Assembly: GCA_002350705.1 (NCBI GenBank)
Contig: DEFH01000053.1
Location: 1-63,212 of the forward strand
DNA length: 63,212 nt
Direction of reading: 5' to 3'
Source of the DNA: Ruminococcaceae bacterium UBA2857
GTDB lineage: Bacteria > Bacillota > Clostridia > Oscillospirales > Acutalibacteraceae
Below are positions 35,156-43,971 of this stretch, piece by piece. The translations under genes were made by a program, and so were the position numbers. The stretch's first letter is position 1. Each line of letters begins with the position of its first letter. The notes under the pieces were generated by a model. That model saw only the letters and a program-made list of their open reading frames with translations. It was not told the DNA's origin and did no database searches.

Positions 35156-36166
35156 ATGACAATTCTCGTAACAGGCGGTGCCGGCTATATCGGCAGCCAT
35201 ACGTGTGTGGAACTGCTCAATGCAGGCTATGACGTTGCCGTAGTGGACAACTATTATAACAGTGTTCCCGAAGTGCTGAACCGTGTGGAAACCATTACAG
35301 GCAAATCCCTGAAAAAATATGAATGTGATATCCGTGACAGAGAGGGACTGGAAAAGGTTTTTGCTGAAACCGATCCTGACGCTGTGATTCATTTTGCCGG
35401 TCTGAAGGCTGTCGGAGAATCTTCCAAATTGCCTTTGATGTACTATGAAAACAATATTTCGGGCAGTGTTGTCCTCTTTGAAGTCATGGAAAAATTCGGC
35501 TGCAAGAAAATTGTGTTCAGCTCGTCCGCAACGGTGTACGGCAACAATCCCATTCCCTACAAAGAAACGATGCAGACAGGCGATGTCAGCAATCCTTACG
35601 GCAGAACCAAACATTTTATTGAGCAGATTTTAGGGGATGTCTACAGAGCAGATAATAGTTGGAGTATTTCTCTTTTGAGATACTTCAATCCTATCGGAGC
35701 CCATGAAAGCGGCTTGATCGGTGAAGATCCCAACGGGATTCCGAATAATCTCATGCCGTATATTTCCAGAGTGGCTATCGGCAAGCTGCCGCAGCTGACG
35801 GTTTTTGGCGGTGACTACGATACAAAAGACGGCACCTGCATCAGAGATTATATCCATGTTGTGGATCTTGCCAAAGCACATCTCTGTGCTGTTGCAAAAA
35901 TCCTCGATACAACAGGCATTGAAGCCTATAATATCGGAAACGGCGTGGGCTACAGTGTACTGGATATTGTCAATGCCTTTGAGAGAACAACCGGTCAGAA
36001 ACTCAACTATGTTATCGGTGACAGACGTGCAGGGGATCTCCCGGCCTTCTATGCAGACGCTACGAAAGCCAATACCGAACTCGGCTGGAAAGCTCAGTAT
36101 GATATTGATAAAATGTGTATCGACACATGGAACTTTCAAACCAAAAATCCCGACGGTATAAAATAA
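35156..36166 (+). CDS. galE: UDP-glucose 4-epimerase
   Basis: 336 aa, normal family length. It interconverts UDP-glucose and UDP-galactose with bound NAD. The NAD site is VTGGAGYIGSHTCVELL. FSSSATVYGNN has the catalytic Ser region, and the catalytic YxxxK lies in NPYGRTKHFIEQ. RYFNPIGAHESGLIGEDP and DGTCIRDYIHVVDLA are typical of GalE. It stands alone between its own promoter and the leuA T-box promoter. It could feed the galactose-type surface glycans suggested by the mutase-like gene at 10336. Confidence 0.96.
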   Translation: MTILVTGGAGYIGSHTCVELLNAGYDVAVVDNYYNSVPEVLNRVETITGKSLKKYECDIRDREGLEKVFAETDPDAVIHFAGLKAVGESSKLPLMYYENNISGSVVLFEVMEKFGCKKIVFSSSATVYGNNPIPYKETMQTGDVSNPYGRTKHFIEQILGDVYRADNSWSISLLRYFNPIGAHESGLIGEDPNGIPNNLMPYISRVAIGKLPQLTVFGGDYDTKDGTCIRDYIHVVDLAKAHLCAVAKILDTTGIEAYNIGNGVGYSVLDIVNAFERTTGQKLNYVIGDRRAGDLPAFYADATKANTELGWKAQYDIDKMCIDTWNFQTKNPDGIK

Positions 36167-36178
36167 TTCAAAAACAGC

Positions 36179-36208
36179 TTGACAAAAGCGTATGTTTTTG
36201 TATATAAT
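36179..36208 (+). promoter_or_regulatory. Promoter of leuA
   Basis: Consensus TTGACA and TATAAT with an 18-base spacer, just upstream of the T-box leader. Confidence 0.85.
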
Positions 36209-36215
36209 AATATTG

Positions 36216-36482
36216 TATATAGTAAAGACTGTGATGGAAACAAGATACAGACCATTGTGCAAAGAGAACTGCCGGCCGGTGTAAGACAGTGACAGTGCCT
36301 GTATGAATAGCTCATTCCGGAGTTGCCTGTCCGATACTTAGGGCAGGACGCATGACAGCGTTAAAGGTCAGAGCCTTGTTGGAGGCTTGCTGAGGGACAC
36401 TGTCCGACAGTGTCTGAAATTGGGTGGTACCACGTGCATTGATGCCCGTCCCTTGTCGTAAAGATGGGGGACGGCTTTTTTA
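36216..36482 (+). promoter_or_regulatory. Leucine T-box leader of leuA
   Basis: The leader contains the AGAGAACTGCCGG-type stem I start, a specifier loop in GAATAGCTCATTCCGGAG, where CTC at 36311-36313 is a Leu codon, and the T-box sequence GGGTGGTACCACG (36422-36434), which binds the uncharged tRNA 3' end. A terminator with stem CCGTCCC/GGGGACGG and a T-run (36446-36482) follows. Uncharged tRNA-Leu should favour the antiterminator and allow leuA transcription. The CTC reading agrees with the downstream gene. Confidence 0.93.
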
Positions 36483-36518
36483 ATGCACAATTCATCATTA
36501 TTTTGGGAGGTAATTATT

Positions 36519-38207
36519 ATGGAAAAAGGTTATAAAAAATATGTGCCTTTTGAGCAAATCAAAATTCAGAACAGAAAGTGGCCTGACAATACCATTACAA
36601 AAGCACCTGTCTGGTGTTCGGTTGACCTGAGAGACGGCAACCAGGCTCTCGTTGATCCGATGAATCTGGAACAGAAACTGGAATTTTTCCATGCCTTGTG
36701 TGATATGGGCTTTAAAGAGATTGAAATCGGTTTTCCGTCAGCGTCTGAAACGGAGTATGAGATCTGCCGTGAACTCATTGAGGGAAATCATATTCCGGAT
36801 GATGTCACGATACAGGTGCTTGTGCAGGCGAGAGAGCATTTAATCAGAAAAACTTTTGAGGCTGTCAGGGGTGCGAAAAATGTCATTGTACATTTTTATA
36901 ATTCGACTTCTACATTACAGAGAAAAGTCGTTTTCAAAAAGGATATGGACGGTATTATTGAGATAGCTGTTGAGGGTGCAAAGCTCATTAAAGAGTTGAT
37001 TGATGGCTATGAAGGGGATACCAATTTCCGTCTGGAATACTCTCCGGAGAGCTTTTCGGGCACAGAGGTGGATAACTCTGTGAAAATCTGTGAGGCTGTG
37101 ATGGATGTCCTCAATCCTACACCGGAAAATCCAATCATTCTGAATCTGCCGAATACCGTTGAAATGTGTACGCCTAACACATATGCTGACCAGATAGAAT
37201 ATTTTATTACTCATCTGAAAAACAGGGAAAGTGCCGTTATCAGCCTGCACCCCCACAATGACAGGGGTACAGGTGTAGCCTGTGCAGAGTTGGGGTTGCT
37301 TGCGGGTGCGGACAGAATTGAGGGTACACTGTTCGGAAATGGTGAGCGTACAGGTAATCTGGATATTGTGACAGTGGGATTGAATATGTATACACAGGGG
37401 GTTGATCCCGAACTGGATTTCAGTAATTTGCCCAAATACCGTGAAATATATGAGAGATGCACCAAAATGAAGATCGGTGAGCGTCAGCCGTATGTAGGAG
37501 ATCTGGTGTTTACTGCTTTCTCGGGTTCGCATCAGGATGCGATTAACAAGGGCTTTGCGTATGTCAAGGAAACCAACAGCGATAAATGGGAAATTCCCTA
37601 TCTGCCGATTGATCCTGCTGATGTCGGCAGACAGTACGAGCCGATTATCCGTATCAACTCCCAGTCGGGCAAGGGCGGAGCCGCCTTTATTATGCAGAAT
37701 AACTTTGGGTATGAACTTCCCAAGGCAATGCATCCCGAATTTGGTGCATTGGTAAAAGCGGAGTGTGACAAGCTCGGCAGAGAATTGTCTCCCGAGGAAC
37801 TGATGAACGTGTTTAACAAAAGCTATATCGACATTGAACAGAAAATATGGCTTGTCAGGCATATCATTCAAAATGTCGGACAGGATGAGGCTACTTTTAA
37901 AGGCACTGTCCACCTTGTCAGGGAAAATAAGGATGTTGATATATACGGAGAGGGCAACGGTCCGATTGATGCTTTCTTTAATGCCCTGAAAACGATCGGA
38001 GTAGACGGTTTTGAGTTTGTATCATACAGTGAACATGCTATTTCACAGGGTTCCGATTCAAAGGCAATTTCTTATATTCAGCTGAAAGATCCCAATGGAA
38101 AGAGTATTTTTGGAGTAGGCATTTCACACGGTATTTTTAAAGCGTCTGTCAGAGGAATCCTCTGTGCGATTAATCGTTCCGACTGTGAATTGAATTTCAA
38201 AATTTAA
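36519..38207 (+). CDS. leuA: 2-isopropylmalate synthase (long form)
   Basis: 562 aa. It condenses acetyl-CoA and 2-ketoisovalerate, the first committed step to leucine. The TIM-barrel active site has WCSVDLRDGNQALVDPM and metal ligands in SLHPHNDRGTGVA. GNGERTGNLDIVT is conserved. The C-terminal 130 residues form the LeuA allosteric domain. The length matches the type 2 LeuA group. Start at 36519 with GGGAGG; 12 upstream in-frame codons overlap the T-box terminator. Confidence 0.95.
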   Translation: MEKGYKKYVPFEQIKIQNRKWPDNTITKAPVWCSVDLRDGNQALVDPMNLEQKLEFFHALCDMGFKEIEIGFPSASETEYEICRELIEGNHIPDDVTIQVLVQAREHLIRKTFEAVRGAKNVIVHFYNSTSTLQRKVVFKKDMDGIIEIAVEGAKLIKELIDGYEGDTNFRLEYSPESFSGTEVDNSVKICEAVMDVLNPTPENPIILNLPNTVEMCTPNTYADQIEYFITHLKNRESAVISLHPHNDRGTGVACAELGLLAGADRIEGTLFGNGERTGNLDIVTVGLNMYTQGVDPELDFSNLPKYREIYERCTKMKIGERQPYVGDLVFTAFSGSHQDAINKGFAYVKETNSDKWEIPYLPIDPADVGRQYEPIIRINSQSGKGGAAFIMQNNFGYELPKAMHPEFGALVKAECDKLGRELSPEELMNVFNKSYIDIEQKIWLVRHIIQNVGQDEATFKGTVHLVRENKDVDIYGEGNGPIDAFFNALKTIGVDGFEFVSYSEHAISQGSDSKAISYIQLKDPNGKSIFGVGISHGIFKASVRGILCAINRSDCELNFKI

Positions 38208-38219
38208 GACAATGGCAAA

Positions 38220-38260
38220 ATCCCCCGAAACTTTCTCGTTGAAAGAAAGTTTCGGGGGAT
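38220..38260. terminator. Bidirectional terminator between leuA and the repeat protein gene
   Basis: A perfect 16-bp stem (38220-38235 with 38245-38260), ATCCCCCGAAACTTTC-type, lies between convergent genes. Confidence 0.88.
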
Positions 38261-38264
38261 TTCG

Positions 38265-38768
38265 TTATGCCTGAGTAACGGATTCTTGCTCTGTGTCTGT
38301 GGATTTGGACGATTTTTTGCCCTTGCGGAAAGCGGATTCTGTCTGTTCGCTGTCAGTGGTTTGTCCGTCCTGCCGAGTGCCCTTGTCTCGCTTGTGTTGA
38401 GCAAAAAAGGCGGCTTTTTCTTCATCGGTGGCATCTTCGGGAAGTTCGCTCAATTTGCCGTGTCTTTTTTTACCCTTGCGGAAGTTGCTTTCTGTCTGTT
38501 CGCTGTCAGTGGTCTGTCCGTCCTGCTGAGTGCCTTTGTCTCGCTTGTGTTGAGCGAAAAAGGCGGCTTTTTCTTCATCGGTGGCATTTTCAAGGAATTC
38601 GGCAAATTTTTTGTGTTTCTGAGTGCCGTCTTTTTGTGTGTCACTGACAGCAGGTGCTTCGGAAGTGTCGGGAACGGAAGTCTCTGCGGCAAATACCGGC
38701 AATGAACTGCCGACCATCATCAGTGCTGCTAAAACGGCTGTGATTATCGTTTTTTTACTTTTCATCAT
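38265..38768 (-). CDS. Secreted charged repeat protein of unknown function
   Basis: 167 aa. A Sec signal peptide (MMKSKKTIITAVLAALMMVG, cleavage likely after VFAA) is followed by two nearly identical 51-residue units, each with ATDEEKAAFFAQHKRDKGT, QDGQTTDSEQTES and FRKGKK. The mature protein is very hydrophilic, rich in Lys, Glu, Asp, Gln and Thr, and probably disordered or helical. It is not anchored. The start at 38768 fits AAAGGA at 7 nt. No function can be assigned. Confidence 0.65.
   Translation of the reverse strand: MMKSKKTIITAVLAALMMVGSSLPVFAAETSVPDTSEAPAVSDTQKDGTQKHKKFAEFLENATDEEKAAFFAQHKRDKGTQQDGQTTDSEQTESNFRKGKKRHGKLSELPEDATDEEKAAFFAQHKRDKGTRQDGQTTDSEQTESAFRKGKKSSKSTDTEQESVTQA
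38317..38591. repeat. Two tandem 153-bp direct repeats inside the secreted protein gene
   Basis: Bases 38317-38438 match 38470-38591 with only a few changes; the repeat period is 153 bp. The strong nucleotide identity points to a recent duplication. Confidence 0.85.
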
Positions 38769-38972
38769 AATCAAGTCCTTTCTGCGTGTTTTGGTTTGGA
38801 GTGTCTATAGTATAATTCATGACTTTGGAAACAATGGGGAATCAATATGGAATTTGTGTGGAATGATTATACTTTAAGTATTTTATACAAATGGTTATAA
38901 AATACCTGTTTTCTCCTTCTGTGTGAATAGATGTCTGTCTGATTGGCAAGAATAACATTGGAGGTGTCAATC

Positions 38973-39731
38973 ATGAACGACAGAAACGAATATGAACAGA
39001 AAAAATCGTTTAAAAGCAATCTCGGATTTTATATTGCACTGGCAATATGCATTGTGACAATTCTGGCAGCGGCATGGACTACTTACGGAACGGTTGTGGA
39101 TTATCAGAGTCAGGTAGCAGAGGAATCTTCTTCTCCGTCAAGTAATATCAATGTCAATCATGATGTAAGCGGTCAGAAATATGAAAGTTCGGTTGTATCG
39201 GAATCGTCTGCGGAGGAACAAAGTTCCGATTTACCGCAGGAAAGTTCTCAGGAATCGAGTATGGAAAGCAGTACGGAAGAAATGGTTGTGGAATCATCAT
39301 GGCAGCCTGTGCAGGAAACGGTTTCGGAGGACCATGCGACTCAGCCGATTGATAACGGAACGATTATTAAAACTTTCAGTCCGAAAAATCCTATCAAGTC
39401 CCAAACGACATCCGACTGGCGGACACATCAGGGAATTGATATTTCCGCCAAAAGCGGTACGCCTGTACACGCTGTCAGAAATGGTACGGTGAAATCCGTT
39501 TACAGTGATCCGATGTTGGGAAATGTTGTGTGTATCGAGCATACAGACGGTTATATGGCATATTACTGCGGTCTGACGGAAACAAGCATTGTCAAAGAGG
39601 AAAGCAGGGTTTCTTCGGGAGATACGATTGGTTATGTAGGAATCGTGCCGTTTGAGGTGCTGGATGAAAGTCATCTGCATTTAGAGGTCAAAAAAGACGG
39701 AGAGTATATTGATCCCACAATATTATTTTAA
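38973..39731 (+). CDS. M23 family peptidase, SpoIIQ-like membrane protein
   Basis: 252 aa. A cytoplasmic N-terminus with one membrane helix (FYIALAICIVTILAAAWTT, about 20-40) is followed by a Ser/Glu-rich linker and a C-terminal LytM/M23 domain (about 145-252). The metal ligands HQGID and SHLHLEV are both present, so it may be a catalytically active endopeptidase. The topology and the DWRTHQGIDISAKSGTPV segment resemble SpoIIQ, which links forespore and mother cell membranes in endospore formers. A general cell-wall hydrolase is the alternative. Ribosome site GGAGGTG. Confidence 0.78.
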   Translation: MNDRNEYEQKKSFKSNLGFYIALAICIVTILAAAWTTYGTVVDYQSQVAEESSSPSSNINVNHDVSGQKYESSVVSESSAEEQSSDLPQESSQESSMESSTEEMVVESSWQPVQETVSEDHATQPIDNGTIIKTFSPKNPIKSQTTSDWRTHQGIDISAKSGTPVHAVRNGTVKSVYSDPMLGNVVCIEHTDGYMAYYCGLTETSIVKEESRVSSGDTIGYVGIVPFEVLDESHLHLEVKKDGEYIDPTILF

Positions 39732-39740
39732 AAATAAAAA

Positions 39741-39775
39741 TGCGGTAACATGGCAGTAATGTCTGTTATCGCATT
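39741..39775. terminator. Terminator between the M23 and queH genes
   Basis: An 11-bp stem ATGCGGTAACA/TGTTATCGCAT, with one G-T pair, is flanked by T- and A-rich runs on both sides. Confidence 0.75.
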
Positions 39776-39780
39776 TGCTT

Positions 39781-40416
39781 TTATGGTTTGCGGTGAGTCT
39801 CGCTCTGCATTTTGGAATAGATACAGCCGCAGAAATTCTGTCTGTATAAGTGAAACTGTGCGGATAATGCAATGGAACGCTTGTAGCCGCCTTTTTTCTT
39901 GAAGTCGGAATAGAGATAGGGAATGTGATATTGTTCGCTGACTTCTCTGCCGATTTGGTTCAATATCATGCTGTCTTTTTGGGGACTGATGGAAAGCGTT
40001 GTTGTAAAATAGTCAAAATTGCCGTCTTGGGCAGCCTGAGCACTTTCTTCCAGTCGCATACGGTAGCATTTCAGACATCTTGCCCCCCGTTCCGGCTCGT
40101 TTTCCAGTCCTTTTGACATGGTATAGAATTTTTCGGGTTCGTATTGTCCCTCGATGAAATGCACATCAGGACACATTTCTGCAATTAATCGTTTGATTTC
40201 ACTGACACGGTGCTGATATTCTTTTTCGGGAGAGATATTCGGATTATAGAAAAAGACTGTGATATCAAAGTAAGCTGTCAGATATTCCAGCACATAGCTG
40301 CTGCATGGGGCACAACAGGCATGAAGAAGAAGTCGGGGACGTTTATTTTCCTGTGTGAGTTTTTGTAAAGTTTTATCAAGTTCGAGTTGATAGTTGGGTT
40401 TGGGGATTTGTTTCAT
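39781..40416 (-). CDS. queH: Epoxyqueuosine reductase QueH
   Basis: 211 aa. It reduces epoxyqueuosine in tRNA to queuosine, the last step of that modification. LLLHACCAPCSS and ERGARCLKCYRMRLEE give the four conserved Cys, and EYQHRVSEIKRL and FYNPNISPEKEY are typical of the family. The start at 40416 lies one base after the stop of the HAD gene, so it is the last gene of a tightly packed three-gene operon. Confidence 0.92.
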   Translation of the reverse strand: MKQIPKPNYQLELDKTLQKLTQENKRPRLLLHACCAPCSSYVLEYLTAYFDITVFFYNPNISPEKEYQHRVSEIKRLIAEMCPDVHFIEGQYEPEKFYTMSKGLENEPERGARCLKCYRMRLEESAQAAQDGNFDYFTTTLSISPQKDSMILNQIGREVSEQYHIPYLYSDFKKKGGYKRSIALSAQFHLYRQNFCGCIYSKMQSETHRKP

Positions 40417-40417
40417 A

Positions 40418-41071
40418 TCAGAGCACCTTGAGAATGTCGGACGGTGTATCGGCAATGTACGTTGCTCCTGCCGAGAAAAGTTCCTCTTTGGGACGGAATC
40501 CCCAACTCACACCGCAGAACCGCAGACCTGCATTTTGGGCGGTGTATACATCTACATCACTGTCACCGATATACAGACAGTCCTCTCTTTTGACATCAAG
40601 TTCGTCCATCAATGCCCATACCGCTTCGGGAGCGGGTTTGCGTTCATAGCCGTCACGCTTGCCCCAGACTGCCGCAAATGAATTTTCAGGGAAAAGTGCC
40701 CTGACGATCATATTGGAAAAATTGTCGGGCTTATTGGACATGACGGCATACAGGATATTTTGCTTGTCAAGGGTATCAAGCAATTCCGGGATATGGTCAT
40801 AAGGGCGGGTTTTGTCTAAACAGTGTTCGTTGTAATAAATGTTGAAATCTGCCAGAATTTCGAGTTTTTTTTCGGGGCCTGCCAGTCCCTGCGGAATCAC
40901 CATGGCACGGTCGGCAAGTGTGGAGATACCGCTTCCCACCATGAAACGATATTTTTCGGGTTCATGCTCCTGAAAACCATGCTGTTTCAGAGCGTAATTC
41001 ATGGCATCCGCCAGATCATACAGAGAATTGATTAATGTGCCGTCTAAGTCAAAGATACATAATTTCGTCAT
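40418..41071 (-). CDS. HAD family hydrolase, phosphoglycolate phosphatase-like
   Basis: 217 aa. Motif I is IFDLDGTLINSLYDLADAMN, motif II is VMSNKP, the Lys motif is in YERKPAPEAVWAL, and motif IV is YIGDSDVDVYTAQNAGL. The alpha-helical C1 cap sits between motifs I and II. The Gph/PGP-type phosphatase class fits best, substrate unknown. The start overlaps the upstream lipoprotein stop in an ATGA. Confidence 0.9.
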   Translation of the reverse strand: MTKLCIFDLDGTLINSLYDLADAMNYALKQHGFQEHEPEKYRFMVGSGISTLADRAMVIPQGLAGPEKKLEILADFNIYYNEHCLDKTRPYDHIPELLDTLDKQNILYAVMSNKPDNFSNMIVRALFPENSFAAVWGKRDGYERKPAPEAVWALMDELDVKREDCLYIGDSDVDVYTAQNAGLRFCGVSWGFRPKEELFSAGATYIADTPSDILKVL

Positions 41072-42882
41072 TTTTTGTCCTTCTTTCTTTTGGGAGAGGG
41101 AATAATCCCTTTGGGAGATTCGGGCAGAGAGGGAGTATTTTCCGCTGTCGGCAGGGAAAACCACTCTTTTTTGTTTTTGAGCAGGAAAATGCCTGCAATG
41201 CCGCATAAAATAATAATGCCCGAACAGATACACATAGCTACAATGTCTCCTGCATTGGGCGTGGATACATCAAATGAAATATCGGAATCCACGGATTCCA
41301 GACGGACAGAAACCGTTCCGTTGTCATCGGGAGAAAAACCGGTATCATTATTGTATACCGCTTTCAGGATATCGCCATTTTGAGGAGTCACGGAGTAATA
41401 AACAGGGGTATCAATATTTTTTCCGACAATCAGAGAGGAAAAATCAACATGGTCGCTGAATTTTTTGGTAGTGCGGAGTGTCATGAAAGGCACATAATCA
41501 GAAAATTTCAGCTTATTGGCAGAACCGAAAATATTGGAAAGGGAGTGACTGATTTCTTCGGGAGTTCCTGTGAAAGTGACCGTACAGGTGCTTTTGCCGC
41601 CTTCTGCGGATCGTTCCGCAGGGATATTCATGCTTTTGAAATAACTTTGTGTATAATCGGCGGCTTCGTTGCCGCCTGTGGCGATGTCATATTTAAAAGT
41701 GACCGACTTTTGCAGATGATTGTTTTCCAACGGTGTGCAATTCACGTCAATGGAAGAACAGGTATACTGTTTGCCGTCATTGATTCGCAGTCGGATCAGG
41801 GAGTCGGTGCTTTTGACAGCAGACAATTTGCTGTATTTGTTTTCGTCTAAAAGATCAGTGGCGGCTGTCCATTCACCGTTGTCGTACAGCAGACATTCAC
41901 TCAGTTCCGCAGAGCCGTCAACACGATAGGTATATTCTATGGGAACATTGGTGTTGCTGTTGGAAATGTAATTGGAAAAATCCAGCGTTTCCGTAAAGGA
42001 ATTTTGTTCGGCTAACGCTGTACTGCCGACAGATTTATCGGTATAGGCGGCATCACAATAGACGGAGTTCAGCAGATTGTTGGTATAACCCTCCAATTCC
42101 TGCAAGGAAATATCTTCAAAGCTGACTTTATAGAGATAGGAACTGTTTTCGAGAAGCCATTCGGCTTTTGCGGCACTGTCGGTAATTTCCTTGAAGTAGT
42201 TGGAAAGCTGTGTATTCAGTTCATCAAAAGTTGTCTGTGAGATGGTAAAGGTAATCGTGCGGTCAAAGACATCCTTTTGATTAACAGTATCAATGCGTAT
42301 TTTCTGGACAGGATAGCCGCTGAGCCGGTTCACCGAGATAACAGGAGTCGTTTCCGCCTGACTGTCCATAAAAGAGGCGGTTGTTTTTGTTTCGGCGGAG
42401 TGGAAAGACAAATCTTCAAATTGTTCGGCTTCCGCACCTTCGGCAATCCATGACAATAGCTGGGAGCTTTCAAAATCTTCACTGAGTTTCCAGCCGTGTG
42501 TCATGACACTGTGGGGATTGGAAAAGGCAACCTTCACGGAAGAGCCGATAATATTTGTCACTTTGGAGCTGTAATCATGGGCGGAACTGAATGGCAGTGT
42601 GAAACTGTACACGATTTTTCCGTCTGTAATGTTTTTTACATAGTCCATTGTATCGGGACAATATTTCTGTACGACCTTATCCAGAGAGCTTTCGGAGGAC
42701 GAACCGATACCGACAGTATTTTTGGGAAAGGTCATCGTAATGGTTCTTGTTCCTGCAAAGGAGGCGTCAAATTGCAGGGCAGTCTGAATTTCCACATTTT
42801 CGTCTTTATGCTGAGAGCAGGCAGTCAGCATAAAGGCAACAGCAGTAATTGTCAATGCTGTCAGGATTTTTTTGTTTAGCAT
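41068..42882 (-). CDS. Large lipoprotein with C-terminal membrane anchor, unknown function
   Basis: 604 aa. The signal MLNKKILTALTITAVAFML has lipobox Cys in LTAC. The long extracytoplasmic part (about 25-540) shows a repeated beta-alpha pattern: FAGTRTITMTFPKN, FDRTITFTISQTTF, KSVTFKYDIAT and STCTVTFTGTPEEISHSL. A second membrane helix (about 550-572, IVAMCICSGIIILCGIAGIFLL) is followed by a basic Pro-rich cytoplasmic tail. Having both a lipid anchor and a C-terminal helix suggests a loop held at the membrane on both ends. It heads an operon with the HAD and queH genes. I do not know the family. Confidence 0.62.
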   Translation of the reverse strand: MLNKKILTALTITAVAFMLTACSQHKDENVEIQTALQFDASFAGTRTITMTFPKNTVGIGSSSESSLDKVVQKYCPDTMDYVKNITDGKIVYSFTLPFSSAHDYSSKVTNIIGSSVKVAFSNPHSVMTHGWKLSEDFESSQLLSWIAEGAEAEQFEDLSFHSAETKTTASFMDSQAETTPVISVNRLSGYPVQKIRIDTVNQKDVFDRTITFTISQTTFDELNTQLSNYFKEITDSAAKAEWLLENSSYLYKVSFEDISLQELEGYTNNLLNSVYCDAAYTDKSVGSTALAEQNSFTETLDFSNYISNSNTNVPIEYTYRVDGSAELSECLLYDNGEWTAATDLLDENKYSKLSAVKSTDSLIRLRINDGKQYTCSSIDVNCTPLENNHLQKSVTFKYDIATGGNEAADYTQSYFKSMNIPAERSAEGGKSTCTVTFTGTPEEISHSLSNIFGSANKLKFSDYVPFMTLRTTKKFSDHVDFSSLIVGKNIDTPVYYSVTPQNGDILKAVYNNDTGFSPDDNGTVSVRLESVDSDISFDVSTPNAGDIVAMCICSGIIILCGIAGIFLLKNKKEWFSLPTAENTPSLPESPKGIIPSPKRKKDKK

Positions 42883-43040
42883 GGTATCACTTCCCGTATA
42901 AATTGGCAGCCCGACGCAAAGGGCGGCACTTTTTCACAGCATTTTGCATAAATAAAGAAAGTAAAATTTGTAAGCACAGGAAATATGCTGTAATTGACTT
43001 TAATCCTTTAAAGTGTTATACTATGTAAGTATTCTTTTCA

Positions 43041-43871
43041 TTATGCTAATAACTTTTGAGCGTTTTGATATAAAATCAAATCTTTTTCGGTATCGGTCAA
43101 TGCTTTGATTGACCTGAAATATTCCACATAGGCTTTCTGGTCGTTCCACGGGCTGTCCGTTGCAAACAGGATTTTATCTGCACCGTGTATTCTGACAGTC
43201 TCCACGACATCTTCAGCAGTGGTATTGCAAAAACTTCCCAGTTCCGAGAAAGAACAACTGATGTCTATATAACAGTTTGTGCCGAGAAGATATTGTTTGA
43301 CATCCTCATGCATCATGATTCCTCCGAGATGGGCAAATATCATAAACGGTTCGTGAATGCCTGTCTGAGCCTGTACGCTGTCCATGACTTCCCTGGCTTT
43401 TTGGGGGGAACAGTGAACCACGTCAAAGGCGGGATCCACTCCTGCATGAGTGACTACTTTTAAACCGAGTTTTGCGGATTCTGTGATAATTCTGATATAT
43501 CTTTCGTCATCAATGAATGTCCCTGTGTAATCGGGATGGATTTTGATTCCCTTGAAACCGTTGTCTTTCAGAAAGCGGAGTTTTTCTTGGGGGTTGTCAT
43601 CATCGGGATGAATTGCTCCGAAAGAGATCAGGTTTGCAAATGTTTTGTTGATGTCCATGGCAACACTGTTGATGGTATCAAACTGTCCCTTGCGTGTGGC
43701 AACGGGAAGTATCACAGATTTGTCAATGCCGGATTGTTCCATGCTTTTCAGAAGGGAATCCCGTGTACCTTTGGTATAGATTTTGACATCAGGGGCGGAT
43801 TTCATCAATGCTTCGACGGTACGGGCGGCAATTTTATCGGGATATACATGGGTGTGGAAGTCGATAACCAT
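43041..43871 (-). CDS. Amidohydrolase family protein (amidohydrolase 2 type)
   Basis: 276 aa TIM-barrel metallohydrolase. MVIDFHTHVYPDKIA supplies the HxH metal pair, GIKIHPDYTG and VVTHAGVDPAF the next ligands, FAHLGGIMMHED the following His, and LFATDSPWN the catalytic Asp. Related enzymes include decarboxylases and amidases; the substrate is unknown. It is divergent from the symporter and aryl-acid operon, across an intergenic palindrome. Confidence 0.85.
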   Translation of the reverse strand: MVIDFHTHVYPDKIAARTVEALMKSAPDVKIYTKGTRDSLLKSMEQSGIDKSVILPVATRKGQFDTINSVAMDINKTFANLISFGAIHPDDDNPQEKLRFLKDNGFKGIKIHPDYTGTFIDDERYIRIITESAKLGLKVVTHAGVDPAFDVVHCSPQKAREVMDSVQAQTGIHEPFMIFAHLGGIMMHEDVKQYLLGTNCYIDISCSFSELGSFCNTTAEDVVETVRIHGADKILFATDSPWNDQKAYVEYFRSIKALTDTEKDLILYQNAQKLLA

Positions 43872-43893
43872 TATTTTCTAACCTCGTTTATTT

Positions 43894-43923
43894 TAATATG
43901 TGCTTTCAATATAACACATATTA
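43894..43923. promoter_or_regulatory. Palindromic operator candidate in a divergent intergenic region
   Basis: Perfect 9-bp arms TAATATGTG (43894-43902) and CACATATTA (43915-43923) are separated by 12 bases, between the amidohydrolase and symporter starts. The spacing resembles a dimeric regulator site. No regulator gene is adjacent. Confidence 0.45.
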
Positions 43924-43971
43924 TTTTAAAAATATTTCTTTTGAAGAATAAAAAGAAGGAGAAAAAACAAA

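Noticed and set aside
36915..37913. 332-codon minus-strand frame inside leuA
   Set aside because: It is a shadow of leuA with no recognisable domain.
38317..38591. Direct repeats considered as a mobile element remnant
   Set aside because: They are in frame within one secreted protein gene, with a 153-bp period and no transposase or terminal repeats.
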